Below, piece by piece: positions 10,850 through 17,896 of a stretch of DNA of 64,000 nt. Both the position numbers and the translations under genes were made by a program. The stretch is from Verrucomicrobiia bacterium (GTDB lineage Bacteria; Verrucomicrobiota; Verrucomicrobiia; Limisphaerales; Fontisphaeraceae). Location of the stretch: positions 124,001 to 188,000 of the forward strand of contig JAOAIT010000009.1 in NCBI GenBank assembly GCA_026414565.1, given 5' to 3'. The notes below the pieces were generated by a model that was not told the DNA's origin, did no database searches, and saw only the letters and a program-made list of their open reading frames with translations. Every line of letters starts with the position of its first letter. The first letter of the stretch is position 1.

Positions 10850-11263
10850 ATGGCCTCACAATTGAAACTGGAAATCGTCACCCCGGAGGGGGTCACCACC
10901 TCCGAAATGGTGGATTACGTGACCCTCCCCGGCGTGGAGGGGGAAATGGGCGTGTACCCCATGCACGTGCCTCTGATGACCCAGATTGTGGCGGGCGAAA
11001 TTGTGGTGCGCAAAGGGGCGGAAGAATACCTGCTGGCGGTGGGGGATGGCTTTGTGGAAATCACCGCCGACCATGTTTCCGTCCTCACCGACATGGCCAT
11101 CAAGGCCAATGACATTGACGAAGCCAAGGCGGAGGAGGCCCGCCGCCGTGCCGAGGCGCGCCTGCAGGAAAAATTGACCCAGGAGGAGCTGGCCGCAGCC
11201 CAGGCTGCCCTGGCCCGATCGGCGGCGCTCCTGCAAGTCAAGAAACACTCCAAGCGCAGTTAG
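10850..11263 (+). CDS. atpC: F1Fo ATP synthase subunit epsilon
   Basis: The last gene of the operon, 137 residues. The N-terminal beta-sandwich is recognisable by TPEGVTTSEMVDYVTLPGVE and the GEMGVYPMHVPL stretch. The C-terminal part (about residue 88 onward) forms the two helices that can brake the motor, rich in Ala/Glu/Arg. It ends in a basic tail. Translation starts at an ATG 33 bases after atpD. Confidence 0.96.
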   Translation: MASQLKLEIVTPEGVTTSEMVDYVTLPGVEGEMGVYPMHVPLMTQIVAGEIVVRKGAEEYLLAVGDGFVEITADHVSVLTDMAIKANDIDEAKAEEARRRAEARLQEKLTQEELAAAQAALARSAALLQVKKHSKRS

Positions 11264-11293
11264 GGGGCTTCAACAGACGGCTGCGGGGGATTC

Positions 11294-11311
11294 GGCTGCG
11301 GCGACGCAGCC
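11294..11311. other. GNRA-loop hairpin between atpC and the tRNA gene
   Basis: A perfect 7-bp stem GGCTGCG / CGCAGCC closed by a GCGA tetraloop, 30 bases after atpC. The downstream bases (CTTGCTT) form no continuous T tract, so it may be a weak terminator or an mRNA 3'-end stabiliser. Confidence 0.4.
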
Positions 11312-11392
11312 CTTGCTTGGGGGGTGGGCGGGCTTGCTTTCTTCCTTGCGTTGCGGCGCATGTCCGGTTTAGGTTTGGCCGCAGCGGCGGTT

Positions 11393-11469
11393 GCGCGAGT
11401 AGCTCAACTGGATAGAGTGACGGCCTCCGGAGCCGTAGGTTGTGGGTTCGACTCCCGCCTCGCGCACCA
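11393..11469 (+). tRNA. tRNA-Arg (anticodon CCG)
   Basis: A full cloverleaf can be drawn. The acceptor GCGCGAG pairs with CTCGCGC; the D arm is GCTC/GAGT. The anticodon stem ACGGC/GCCGT encloses the loop CTCCGGA with anticodon CCG at 11427-11429. The T arm carries GGTTCGA. The discriminator is A and the 3' CCA is encoded in the DNA. It reads the CGG codon, fitting a GC-rich genome. It sits between atpC and a receiver gene; the reading frame running through it upstream of 11519 is not coding. Confidence 0.96.
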
Positions 11470-11518
11470 GCCTGCCACCCAAACATCACCCGTTGGCCGG
11501 GGTGGACGGAATCAGACT

Positions 11519-11983
11519 ATGGCGCAAAAAAAATGGTTTGCCCCCCTTGAGGAGAAGACCCACGACATTGGGGAACTGGACCTGCCGAAGAAGTGTCTCC
11601 TGCTGGATGATGATGAGGAGTTTGTGCATGTTATCACCGAATACCTGCAGTCGCAGAACTGGCAGGTGCATGCGGTGAAATCCGGGGTGGAAGGGCTGAA
11701 AAAGATCATGGCCGATGACTTCGATTTGGTCATCTGCGACATGGTTATGCCCCATCTGCCGGGAGACATGTTTTATCTGGCGGTGGAGCGCACCAAGCCC
11801 CGCCTCTGCCGGCGGTTTATTTTTATCACCGGCCACAAGGGAGACCCCAAGATTGACGCTTTCATCCGGCGCGTGGGCGGCTTGATGCTGTGGAAGCCGT
11901 TTCAAATGCACGAGCTGCAGATGGCCATTCAATCCGTCCTGCGCAAGGCCGCCCGCCAGGAGGCGGCGGAGAGCAGCAATTAG
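11519..11983 (+). CDS. Single-domain response regulator (receiver)
   Basis: A 154-residue stand-alone CheY-like protein. After about 25 residues of charged leader the receiver has all key residues: acidic DDD at 30-32, phospho-acceptor Asp74 in LVICDMVMP, Thr104 in FITG and Lys126 in LWKPF. No output domain follows; the tail is a short Ala/Glu stretch. The upstream in-frame extension would cross the tRNA, so the ATG at 11519 is the start. A small membrane protein and a GAF protein with a degenerate receiver follow, suggesting a local signalling group, although no kinase is adjacent. Confidence 0.88.
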   Translation: MAQKKWFAPLEEKTHDIGELDLPKKCLLLDDDEEFVHVITEYLQSQNWQVHAVKSGVEGLKKIMADDFDLVICDMVMPHLPGDMFYLAVERTKPRLCRRFIFITGHKGDPKIDAFIRRVGGLMLWKPFQMHELQMAIQSVLRKAARQEAAESSN

Positions 11984-11995
11984 TCTGTGCCCGCC

Positions 11996-12559
11996 ATGCT
12001 CCTGGCCGTGATCAATGTGGGGGTCAGCCTGATGGTCGGCGCACTTTGGCTGGCGGTCTGGCTGGGTTGGGCCGGTTGGGCCACCCGCCGGGCTGCTCCG
12101 CCGCGGGGAAGCGAGTGGCGCCGGGCCAGGGGCTTTTTCACCGGCGGTTGCGTGGCCCTCGCCATTCACGCCTTCATTGCCTTTGATAACTTCCACAACT
12201 GGAGCCACGAGATGGCAAAAGTTGCCATGGAATTGCGCACCGCCGAGTATTTGCCCTGGCAAACCGGCGCGGCCATTTACCTGACCTATCTTTATCTGGC
12301 TCTTTGGGCTGTTGAAACTCTCTGGAGCTGGGCTGCCTTTGAGGCGTGGCAGCAACGTCCGCGCTGGTTGGATTGGTCTATTCAAGCCTATCTTCACCTC
12401 TACGGGGTGGTGCTTATTCTGCTCCTGGGCGGCGCCGCGGCGCATCATCTGCCACCCCTGCTGCCGGGGATGCTGGCGGTGGGCGTGGTGGCTTTCCTGA
12501 CCTGGATATGGCGGCGGGCCAGTAGGCCGGCGTCAGCGCCGGGCGCTGGTGGAGTTTGA
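11996..12559 (+). CDS. Multi-pass membrane protein of unknown function
   Basis: A 187-residue hydrophobic protein with about four to five membrane segments: an N-terminal pair around residues 3-30, one near the phrase VALAIHAFIAFDNFHNW, one near YLTYLYLALWAVETLWSW, and a C-terminal pair. It is rich in Trp and His, including the conserved-looking FDNFHNWSHE on one face. I do not recognise the family. A GTG at 11987 is an alternative start three codons upstream. It lies 12 bases after the receiver gene and is probably co-transcribed with it. Confidence 0.7.
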   Translation: MLLAVINVGVSLMVGALWLAVWLGWAGWATRRAAPPRGSEWRRARGFFTGGCVALAIHAFIAFDNFHNWSHEMAKVAMELRTAEYLPWQTGAAIYLTYLYLALWAVETLWSWAAFEAWQQRPRWLDWSIQAYLHLYGVVLILLLGGAAAHHLPPLLPGMLAVGVVAFLTWIWRRASRPASAPGAGGV

Positions 12560-12686
12560 GGCCGGCCATGCAAGGGGCGGCCCGGCGGCCTTTCAAGACG
12601 CGGTGCATGTATTGACGGCCCCGGGCAAATGGGGCAAAGTAACGTCACAGGACAGCGCGCCAGTCATCCATAAACCCATTTCATTT

Positions 12687-13754
12687 ATGACCACCGCCGA
12701 AACCGGACCGGAAACGGCCAAGGAACTTGAGGCAGCCCCCGAGGCCACGCTGTTGTTGGTGGCGCATCAGTTTGCCCACCGGGAGGAACTGACCCGGATG
12801 CTGGTGACGGCGGGATATCGCGTGTTGTTTCCCCCATCGCTGGGCGAGGCGCAGGCGCGCATCACCAGTGGAGACGCGCTCGTCCTGGGGGTGCATGCGC
12901 CGGGCGAGGCCGAGTTTGCGGCCTTGTGCGCTCTGCGGGACAGCGAGACGGCATGGCATGTGCCGGTGATTGTGATCAGCGAAAGTGCGGATGCCTCCGC
13001 CCTTAATAGTTGTCTGCAACTTGGGGCCGCCGAGGCGCTGGCCTGGCCGGTGGATGAAGCGCGGCTGAAAGCCCGCTTAAAGGGATGTCTGGCCATCAAA
13101 CAGCACTGGCAGTTGCTGGCGCTGAATCTGGATCTCACCGCCCGCGCCAAGCAGGAGGCCGAGCGCCTGGCGGCCAGTCTGATTGATTTGGGCGTGGGCA
13201 TGGTCAAAGAGAAGGACCCCTTGCAGGTGATGGAAATGATTCTTAAAGAGGCGATGCGCATCACCGATTGCGAGGGCGGCACCATTTACATGCGGGGGCT
13301 GGATCAAACGCTGCGTTTTCTGCTGGTGCGCAATGACATGTTGGACATCAACATGGGGGGCAGCACGGGCAAGCCCATCACCTTCCCACCGCTCAAGTTG
13401 TATGGAGAGGATGGCAAACCCAACCATCAATACGTGGCCAATCACGCGGCGTTGACCGGGCAGACGGTCAACATTGAGGACGCCTACTCGGCGGGCCGGT
13501 TTGATTTTTCGGGCACTCGGCGTTTTGACGCCAATACGGGCTATCGGAGCAAGTCATTTCTAACGGTGCCTTTGAAAAATGAACGGCAGCAGGTGATTGG
13601 GGTGCTGCAACTCATCAATGCCCGCGATCCCAAAACTGGAGCCATTGTGCGTTTTGATGCCGCCGTGCAGCCCACCATTGAAGCCTTTGCCGTGGTGGCG
13701 GCGGCGGTGTTGGCCGCCTACCGCACGGCCCAACTAGGAAGCAGTTCCATCTAG
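12687..13754 (+). CDS. GAF-domain signalling protein with a degenerate receiver
   Basis: A 355-residue soluble protein. Residues about 20-135 have the alternating strand/helix pattern of a receiver, but the key positions are lost: no acidic pair after the first strand, Gly where the phospho-Asp should be (ALVLGVHAP), and Trp in place of the Lys (ALAWPVDE). A linker helix leads to a GAF domain (about 170-350) with conserved GGTIYMRG and the pair SFLTVPLKN/VIGVLQLINA, as in cyclic-nucleotide or small-ligand GAF domains. There is no output enzyme. It could bind a ligand and act through partners. The ATG at 12687 is chosen because the region before it overlaps the previous gene and is not domain-like. 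Confidence 0.82.
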   Translation: MTTAETGPETAKELEAAPEATLLLVAHQFAHREELTRMLVTAGYRVLFPPSLGEAQARITSGDALVLGVHAPGEAEFAALCALRDSETAWHVPVIVISESADASALNSCLQLGAAEALAWPVDEARLKARLKGCLAIKQHWQLLALNLDLTARAKQEAERLAASLIDLGVGMVKEKDPLQVMEMILKEAMRITDCEGGTIYMRGLDQTLRFLLVRNDMLDINMGGSTGKPITFPPLKLYGEDGKPNHQYVANHAALTGQTVNIEDAYSAGRFDFSGTRRFDANTGYRSKSFLTVPLKNERQQVIGVLQLINARDPKTGAIVRFDAAVQPTIEAFAVVAAAVLAAYRTAQLGSSSI

Positions 13755-13811
13755 TTGCGTGGCTGGGAAGCGTGCTCTGGCGGGGCGGGACCGCGAGGAG
13801 GCGTGGCCCGG

Positions 13812-14090
13812 TTACGTGACCACCCGAACGCTGTTTACCCCGCCGTAAGGGTCCGGGGCGCATTCGGTGGCTGCCGGGTCTGGCAGCCATTGTCCATCCA
13901 CCACAAACTTGTACTCGTAACGCCCCGGCGCCAGATTCACACAAAGTTTCCAGCAGCCATCCTTGCCCTTTTTCATGGGCTTGGGATTCAGCTCCCAACT
14001 GGTGAAATCACCGGCCAGGGCGACATGCCCCGCGGTGGGCGCTTCGTAGGTGAAACAGACCCGCTTGCGTGCTGGTTTTGTTGCTGCCAT
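13812..14090 (-). CDS. Small glycogen-binding (CBM48/AMPK-beta-like) domain protein
   Basis: A 92-residue single-domain protein. The fold signature is HVALAGDFTSWELNPKPMKK followed by GCWKLCVNLAPGRYEYKFVVDG and a Pro/Asp-rich end, as in the carbohydrate-binding early-set domains of glycogen-branching enzymes and AMPK-beta. It has no catalytic part and no signal peptide. Such free-standing domains are common in this phylum and probably bind glycogen or starch, or act as adaptors. An upstream ATG at 14105 would add five residues. It converges with the GAF gene and is read in the same direction as the Nudix/pncB pair. Confidence 0.8.
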   Translation of the reverse strand: MAATKPARKRVCFTYEAPTAGHVALAGDFTSWELNPKPMKKGKDGCWKLCVNLAPGRYEYKFVVDGQWLPDPAATECAPDPYGGVNSVRVVT

Positions 14091-14210
14091 AAGCCCAGGT
14101 ACCATTAGGGTTAAACCATCCAGCCGTATTGAACATGCGCTTCCTTGCGTGGGTGGTCAAGCGGTTTTGGCGCAATTTTCGGCCCCTCAGCGCCAAAAGC
14201 CGGTGGGGCA

Positions 14211-14936
14211 TCACCGGATTAGCTTAAACCCCTCCCGCTGAAGTTTTTTCCATTGGATATGGGAAAGGCGGTAAAGTCTCGCCGGCCGGCGTTGGGAGGA
14301 GCGGTCCTCCTTGCCGGTGGGGACAAATAAGCCGGTGGGCAGCAGATGGCGGCGGAAATTTCGTTTATCCAGCGGACGACCAGCCAAAAGTTCGCAAAGA
14401 TGCTGGACCTGAGACACTTTGAAGAGCGGCGGGAGCAGCGCCAGCGGGGTCAAACCGAGGCGGGCCTGGTCATGCAGCCAGGCCAGGGCTGCCGCCAAAA
14501 TCTTGGCATGGTCAAACGCCAGGGCGGGGGGATGCAGGGCATCGAACCAAGCGGCCTCGGCGGCGTCGCTGCCGGCCTCGATCGCTTGGGCAGATGCTCC
14601 GGTCAGGTGAATAAACACCACACTGATAACGCGTTCTCTTGGGTCGCGGCCGGGTTGTCCAAACGCGCCCAATTGATGCAGCGCCTGCGGCTGCACTGTC
14701 AGGCCGGTTTCTTCCTTCAGTTCCCGGCAAGCGCTGGCTTCCAACGATTCCTCCATGTCCACGAACCCGCCCGGAAAAGCCCAGTGACCGGCATAAGGCG
14801 GATTGGCCCGACGAACCAGAAGGATTTGTAGCGCCTGGCCGTTGAAGCCAAAAACGACCGTGTCCACGGTGACAGCGGGATGGGGATGGGCGTAGTGGTA
14901 GCGTCGGGCGGGTGAACCGGTTTTGCTGGTGCTCAT
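14211..14936 (-). CDS. nrtR: NrtR-like Nudix transcriptional regulator of NAD metabolism
   Basis: A 241-residue protein with two parts. Residues about 20-150 form a Nudix domain with a complete box: Gly, Glu, then RELKEETGL in correct spacing. Residues about 160-241 form a winged-helix-like C-terminal domain (DKRNFRRHLLPTGLFVPTG, then RRPARLYRL), typical of the NrtR family. NrtR senses ADP-ribose-type NAD metabolites and represses NAD-salvage genes. The adjacent upstream gene, 6 bases away, is nicotinate phosphoribosyltransferase, the classical NrtR target. Unlike many regulators of this family, the Nudix box looks catalytically intact, so hydrolysis of ADP-ribose is also possible. Confidence 0.86.
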   Translation of the reverse strand: MSTSKTGSPARRYHYAHPHPAVTVDTVVFGFNGQALQILLVRRANPPYAGHWAFPGGFVDMEESLEASACRELKEETGLTVQPQALHQLGAFGQPGRDPRERVISVVFIHLTGASAQAIEAGSDAAEAAWFDALHPPALAFDHAKILAAALAWLHDQARLGLTPLALLPPLFKVSQVQHLCELLAGRPLDKRNFRRHLLPTGLFVPTGKEDRSSQRRPARLYRLSHIQWKKLQREGFKLIR

Positions 14937-14942
14937 GGGCCA

Positions 14943-16469
14943 TCAAGGAGACTGGGCCAATCCGCGGGCCTGCAGGATCAGCTTCGTTTTCAATTCATGC
15001 AGGGATTCCTCCAATCCCACCGGGTATTGGTGGGGATAGACAAAACGCTTGATGCCGGCATGAAAGCGGCGCAATTGCGTGGCGGCGTATTCGCGAATCT
15101 CGGGCAGGGGCGGCGGGGTGTACACGCGCCGGCCCTCGCGGAAGACGGGGATGAGCAGGTCCTGGGTGGCCAGTGTCGGCGGCATGATTTTGCGACGGGT
15201 GGGATCGGTGGGGTCCACGATCACCGCAGGCGATTTCACGCCCAGCTCGATGTCAAAAATCATGTCCCCCACATATTCGCGGCCGTTGTCAAAACGGCGG
15301 ACTTGCTGGATGCCCGGGGTGGAAATTTTGAGGCTTTGCTCGCTGAGTTTGATGACATGCCGCCAGGGGCCGCCCGGGTCCCGAATCATGGCCAGCTTGT
15401 ACACGCCACCCAGGGCGGGCTGGTCATAAGCGGTGACCAATTTGGTGCCCACTCCCCACATGTTGATGGCCGCGCCCTGGTCCTTGAGACTCTCGATGAT
15501 ATGCTCGTCCAAATCGTTGCTCGCCAAGATGGCCGTCTCGGTGAAGCCTGCCGCGTCGAGAATCTTGCGGGCCTCCTGGCTGAGGTACGCCAGATCGCCG
15601 GAGTCCAGACGAATGCCGGCGAGTTTCCAGCCTTTTGCCTGCAACTTCCGGCCCACCGCCACGGCATGGCGGACTCCCTCCAGGGTGTGATAGGTGTCCA
15701 CTAAAAAGACGGCGTTGTTGGGCAGAGCCTCCGCGTAGGCCTCGAAGGCCTCAATTTCGCTGCTGAAGGACATCACCCAACTATGCGCATGGGTGCCGCG
15801 AACGGGGATGCCCAGCAGACGACCGGCCAGGACATTGGACGTGGCATGACAGCCGCCAACATGCGCCGCCCAACTGGCCGATAGGGCCCCGTCCATGCCC
15901 TGGGCGCGCCGCAGGCCAAATTCGAGCACCGGCTCGCCGCGGGTGGCGCTGACAATTCGCGCGGCCTTGGTGGCAATGAGCGTCTGAAAATTGAACAGAT
16001 TGAGCAGCGGGGTTTCCAGGATTTGCGCCTGGATGATCGGCCCGCGCACGCGCACCAGCGGCTCGAACGGGAAAACGGTGGTGCCCTCGGGCACGGCGTC
16101 CAGGTCACAGGTGAATTCCATCCGGCTCAGGTATTCCAGAAACTCGGGACGAAACAGGGGACGATCGTCATGGCCGCGCAGCGTGGCGAGGTAGGCGAGA
16201 TCCTCCGCGTTGAAATGAAAATGCTCCAGAAAATCCAATGCCCACGTCAGCCCGGCAGCCACGCCATAGCCGCCGTTGAACGGGTTTTTGCGAAAGTACA
16301 GGACAAACACCGCCTCCTGTCCGGTGCGCCCAGCATGCCAATAGGCTTGTGCCATGGTCAACTGGTATAAGTCGGTGGCCAGGCTGAGATTTAAGCGATA
16401 GAGGCGGGAGAGGTAGCCTCCGGAGGACGGAGGGACATCGGTCAAATTATGCGCGGTCGGGATGGTCAA
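14943..16469 (-). CDS. pncB: Nicotinate phosphoribosyltransferase
   Basis: About 508 residues. It joins nicotinate and PRPP to nicotinate mononucleotide (Preiss-Handler NAD salvage). Family signatures are ATDLYQLTMAQAYW at the N-terminus, YFRKNPFNGGYGVAAGL, EFGLRRAQGMDGALSAS, GTHAHSWVMSF and the PRPP-site stretch LVDTYHTLEGV with GIRLDSGDLAYLS. The start is uncertain: the frame opens at a TTG at 16469 without a Shine-Dalgarno, and about 30 residues precede the first conserved block. It is the first gene of a two-gene unit with the NrtR-like regulator, and a palindrome lies only 4 bases upstream of this start. Confidence 0.94.
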   Translation of the reverse strand: MTIPTAHNLTDVPPSSGGYLSRLYRLNLSLATDLYQLTMAQAYWHAGRTGQEAVFVLYFRKNPFNGGYGVAAGLTWALDFLEHFHFNAEDLAYLATLRGHDDRPLFRPEFLEYLSRMEFTCDLDAVPEGTTVFPFEPLVRVRGPIIQAQILETPLLNLFNFQTLIATKAARIVSATRGEPVLEFGLRRAQGMDGALSASWAAHVGGCHATSNVLAGRLLGIPVRGTHAHSWVMSFSSEIEAFEAYAEALPNNAVFLVDTYHTLEGVRHAVAVGRKLQAKGWKLAGIRLDSGDLAYLSQEARKILDAAGFTETAILASNDLDEHIIESLKDQGAAINMWGVGTKLVTAYDQPALGGVYKLAMIRDPGGPWRHVIKLSEQSLKISTPGIQQVRRFDNGREYVGDMIFDIELGVKSPAVIVDPTDPTRRKIMPPTLATQDLLIPVFREGRRVYTPPPLPEIREYAATQLRRFHAGIKRFVYPHQYPVGLEESLHELKTKLILQARGLAQSP

Positions 16470-16473
16470 TTGA

Positions 16474-16488
16474 GTGTTAAATTAACAC
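16474..16488. promoter_or_regulatory. Candidate NrtR operator (perfect palindrome)
   Basis: GTGTTAA-A-TTAACAC is a perfect 7+1+7 inverted repeat immediately upstream of pncB. It overlaps the probable -10 region of a promoter read on the minus strand. Its position and the NrtR-like gene downstream make it the best operator candidate; binding is inference. Confidence 0.6.
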
Positions 16489-16506
16489 ATTTCAGGGGTG
16501 GGTCAA
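16478..16506 (-). promoter_or_regulatory. Candidate pncB promoter
   Basis: On the minus strand TTGACC (plus 16501-16506) matches a -35 box. An A/T-rich stretch (TTAATTTA on the minus strand) 15-17 bases downstream lies inside the palindrome and can serve as -10. A transcript from here would have almost no leader before the TTG start. Confidence 0.4.
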
Positions 16507-16645
16507 GGAGAACGGAGTTAAAGGGTTGAGGCTGCATCATTCATCATTCAGCCCAACCGTCCGGGTCAGTCATGAGAAAACGCTCCAGTAAAACCAGCCG
16601 GAGGCTGGACAACAGATGTCCCACCCCCTGTGTCAGGATGGGGCC

Positions 16646-16930
16646 ATGAAAAAAATTTGGTGGCAATGGCAGCGTCAGGAAGCGGTGAACGTGCTGGCCC
16701 GATTTGGGCAGGCGGAGCTGGTGGTCACGAGCGGCGGCCGCATGGAATTGCGGGGAGGCAGTGCGGCGGACGTGGCGGAGGCCCGGGAATGGATTTCCCT
16801 TTTCATGCACGAAGCCGTGCCGGTGCGGGTGCCGGGGCCGTCCGTGAGCTCAACATCCGATCCGGTGGCGGGCCGTCGGATCAGCCTTCCAGACCGAAGG
16901 CCTTTTGCATCTGTTGGCGCACCTGGGTAA
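16646..16930 (+). CDS. Small protein of unknown function
   Basis: A 94-residue reading frame starting MKKIWWQWQRQEAVNVLARF and followed by AELVVTSGGRMELRGG, a pattern of strands and amphipathic helices that looks like a real small domain. The C-terminal third is Pro/Arg-rich and less protein-like. The start is preceded by AGGATGGGG. Its 3' end overlaps the convergent TIM-barrel gene by about 50 bases. I do not recognise a family. The coding call rests on composition and the ribosome site only. Confidence 0.5.
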   Translation: MKKIWWQWQRQEAVNVLARFGQAELVVTSGGRMELRGGSAADVAEAREWISLFMHEAVPVRVPGPSVSSTSDPVAGRRISLPDRRPFASVGAPG

Positions 16931-17852
16931 GGCGGGGCACCGTGCCGCCGCCCACTTCACAGGTGGCCCAGCCGTGGAAGTGAATGTCGGCAAGGGCTTT
17001 GCGCACCTCGGCCCAGGGTAAATCGTCCTCCGGCCCGGTGATGTCGGTGAACTTGTTCTTAGCGCGGCTGAAGCCCTTGACATCCAGTTTGACGCAGCGA
17101 TGGCCAAACGCGCGGATCCACTCCGCCGGCTGGCCATATTTCCAATGGTTGCCGACGTCGTAGTACATCCCCACCCAGGGGCTGCGGAAGCTGTCCACAA
17201 AGCGAATGAACCGCTCGGGTGTCTGCTCCGGGCCGCGGTCGTGGTCGTACATCATCCGATTCCAGACGTTTTCCACGAGAATATGCTGTCCCAGGGCGGC
17301 GGCCAGGGGGAGGACGGCCAGGATCTCCTGGCGGCAACGCTCCTCGATTTCCTCGGCCGGGCCGTCTTCGCCTCGGCCCACCACGATCAGCACGCCGCTG
17401 CCCCCGGCGGCATGGCTGACACGCAGGCAATGCTCGAGATTGGCGCGTGCCTGGGCACGGTCCTCGGCCTTGGGACTGGTCAGGCGTTTGTTCCAATGAT
17501 CGTGATTGATGGCATTGTGCACAAACACGCCCGATTCCAGCACGGCGGTGCGGACCTGCTCCGGCGTGTAGCCGGCCGCTTCGTCAAAGTCCACCCCGTC
17601 AAAGCCGGCCTCCGCCGCCATGCGCAACCGCTCCACCACCGTTAATTTGCGTCCGCCCGCCTCCTTGGCAATCATGCTGAGCTTGGTGGCCAGCAGGAGT
17701 TTTTTGCCGGTGGGCGGCCGCACCACGGCAGGGGGCGTAGGGGCGGCGGCGTTGTCTGCCGCCATCGCTCCGGCAACGGCCCCCAGGGCGGTGGTGGCGA
17801 GGGTGGCTCCGAGGAATTCCCGGCGGTTGTGGCGGGGCAGGGCAGTTTTCAT
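16881..17852 (-). CDS. Tat-exported sugar-phosphate isomerase/epimerase-like TIM-barrel protein
   Basis: 323 residues. The N-terminus is a twin-arginine signal (NRREFLGATLATTALGAVAG) ending near an Ala-rich cleavage site. The rest is an AP-endonuclease-2/xylose-isomerase-like barrel, with GFDGVDFDEA early, HVLVENVWN-type and YDVGNHWKYG metal-ligand strands, and a final HFHGWATCEVGGG. Such proteins act on sugars or inositol derivatives in the periplasm; the substrate is unknown. It lies 44 bases after the Tat-exported Gfo/Idh protein on the same strand, so the two are probably co-expressed, and an aldo/keto reductase is divergent. Confidence 0.87.
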   Translation of the reverse strand: MKTALPRHNRREFLGATLATTALGAVAGAMAADNAAAPTPPAVVRPPTGKKLLLATKLSMIAKEAGGRKLTVVERLRMAAEAGFDGVDFDEAAGYTPEQVRTAVLESGVFVHNAINHDHWNKRLTSPKAEDRAQARANLEHCLRVSHAAGGSGVLIVVGRGEDGPAEEIEERCRQEILAVLPLAAALGQHILVENVWNRMMYDHDRGPEQTPERFIRFVDSFRSPWVGMYYDVGNHWKYGQPAEWIRAFGHRCVKLDVKGFSRAKNKFTDITGPEDDLPWAEVRKALADIHFHGWATCEVGGGTVPRLTQVRQQMQKAFGLEG

Positions 17853-17896
17853 GGTGGCTTATGTCAGGGCTTGAGCGGTTGGCGGAAGATGGCCCA

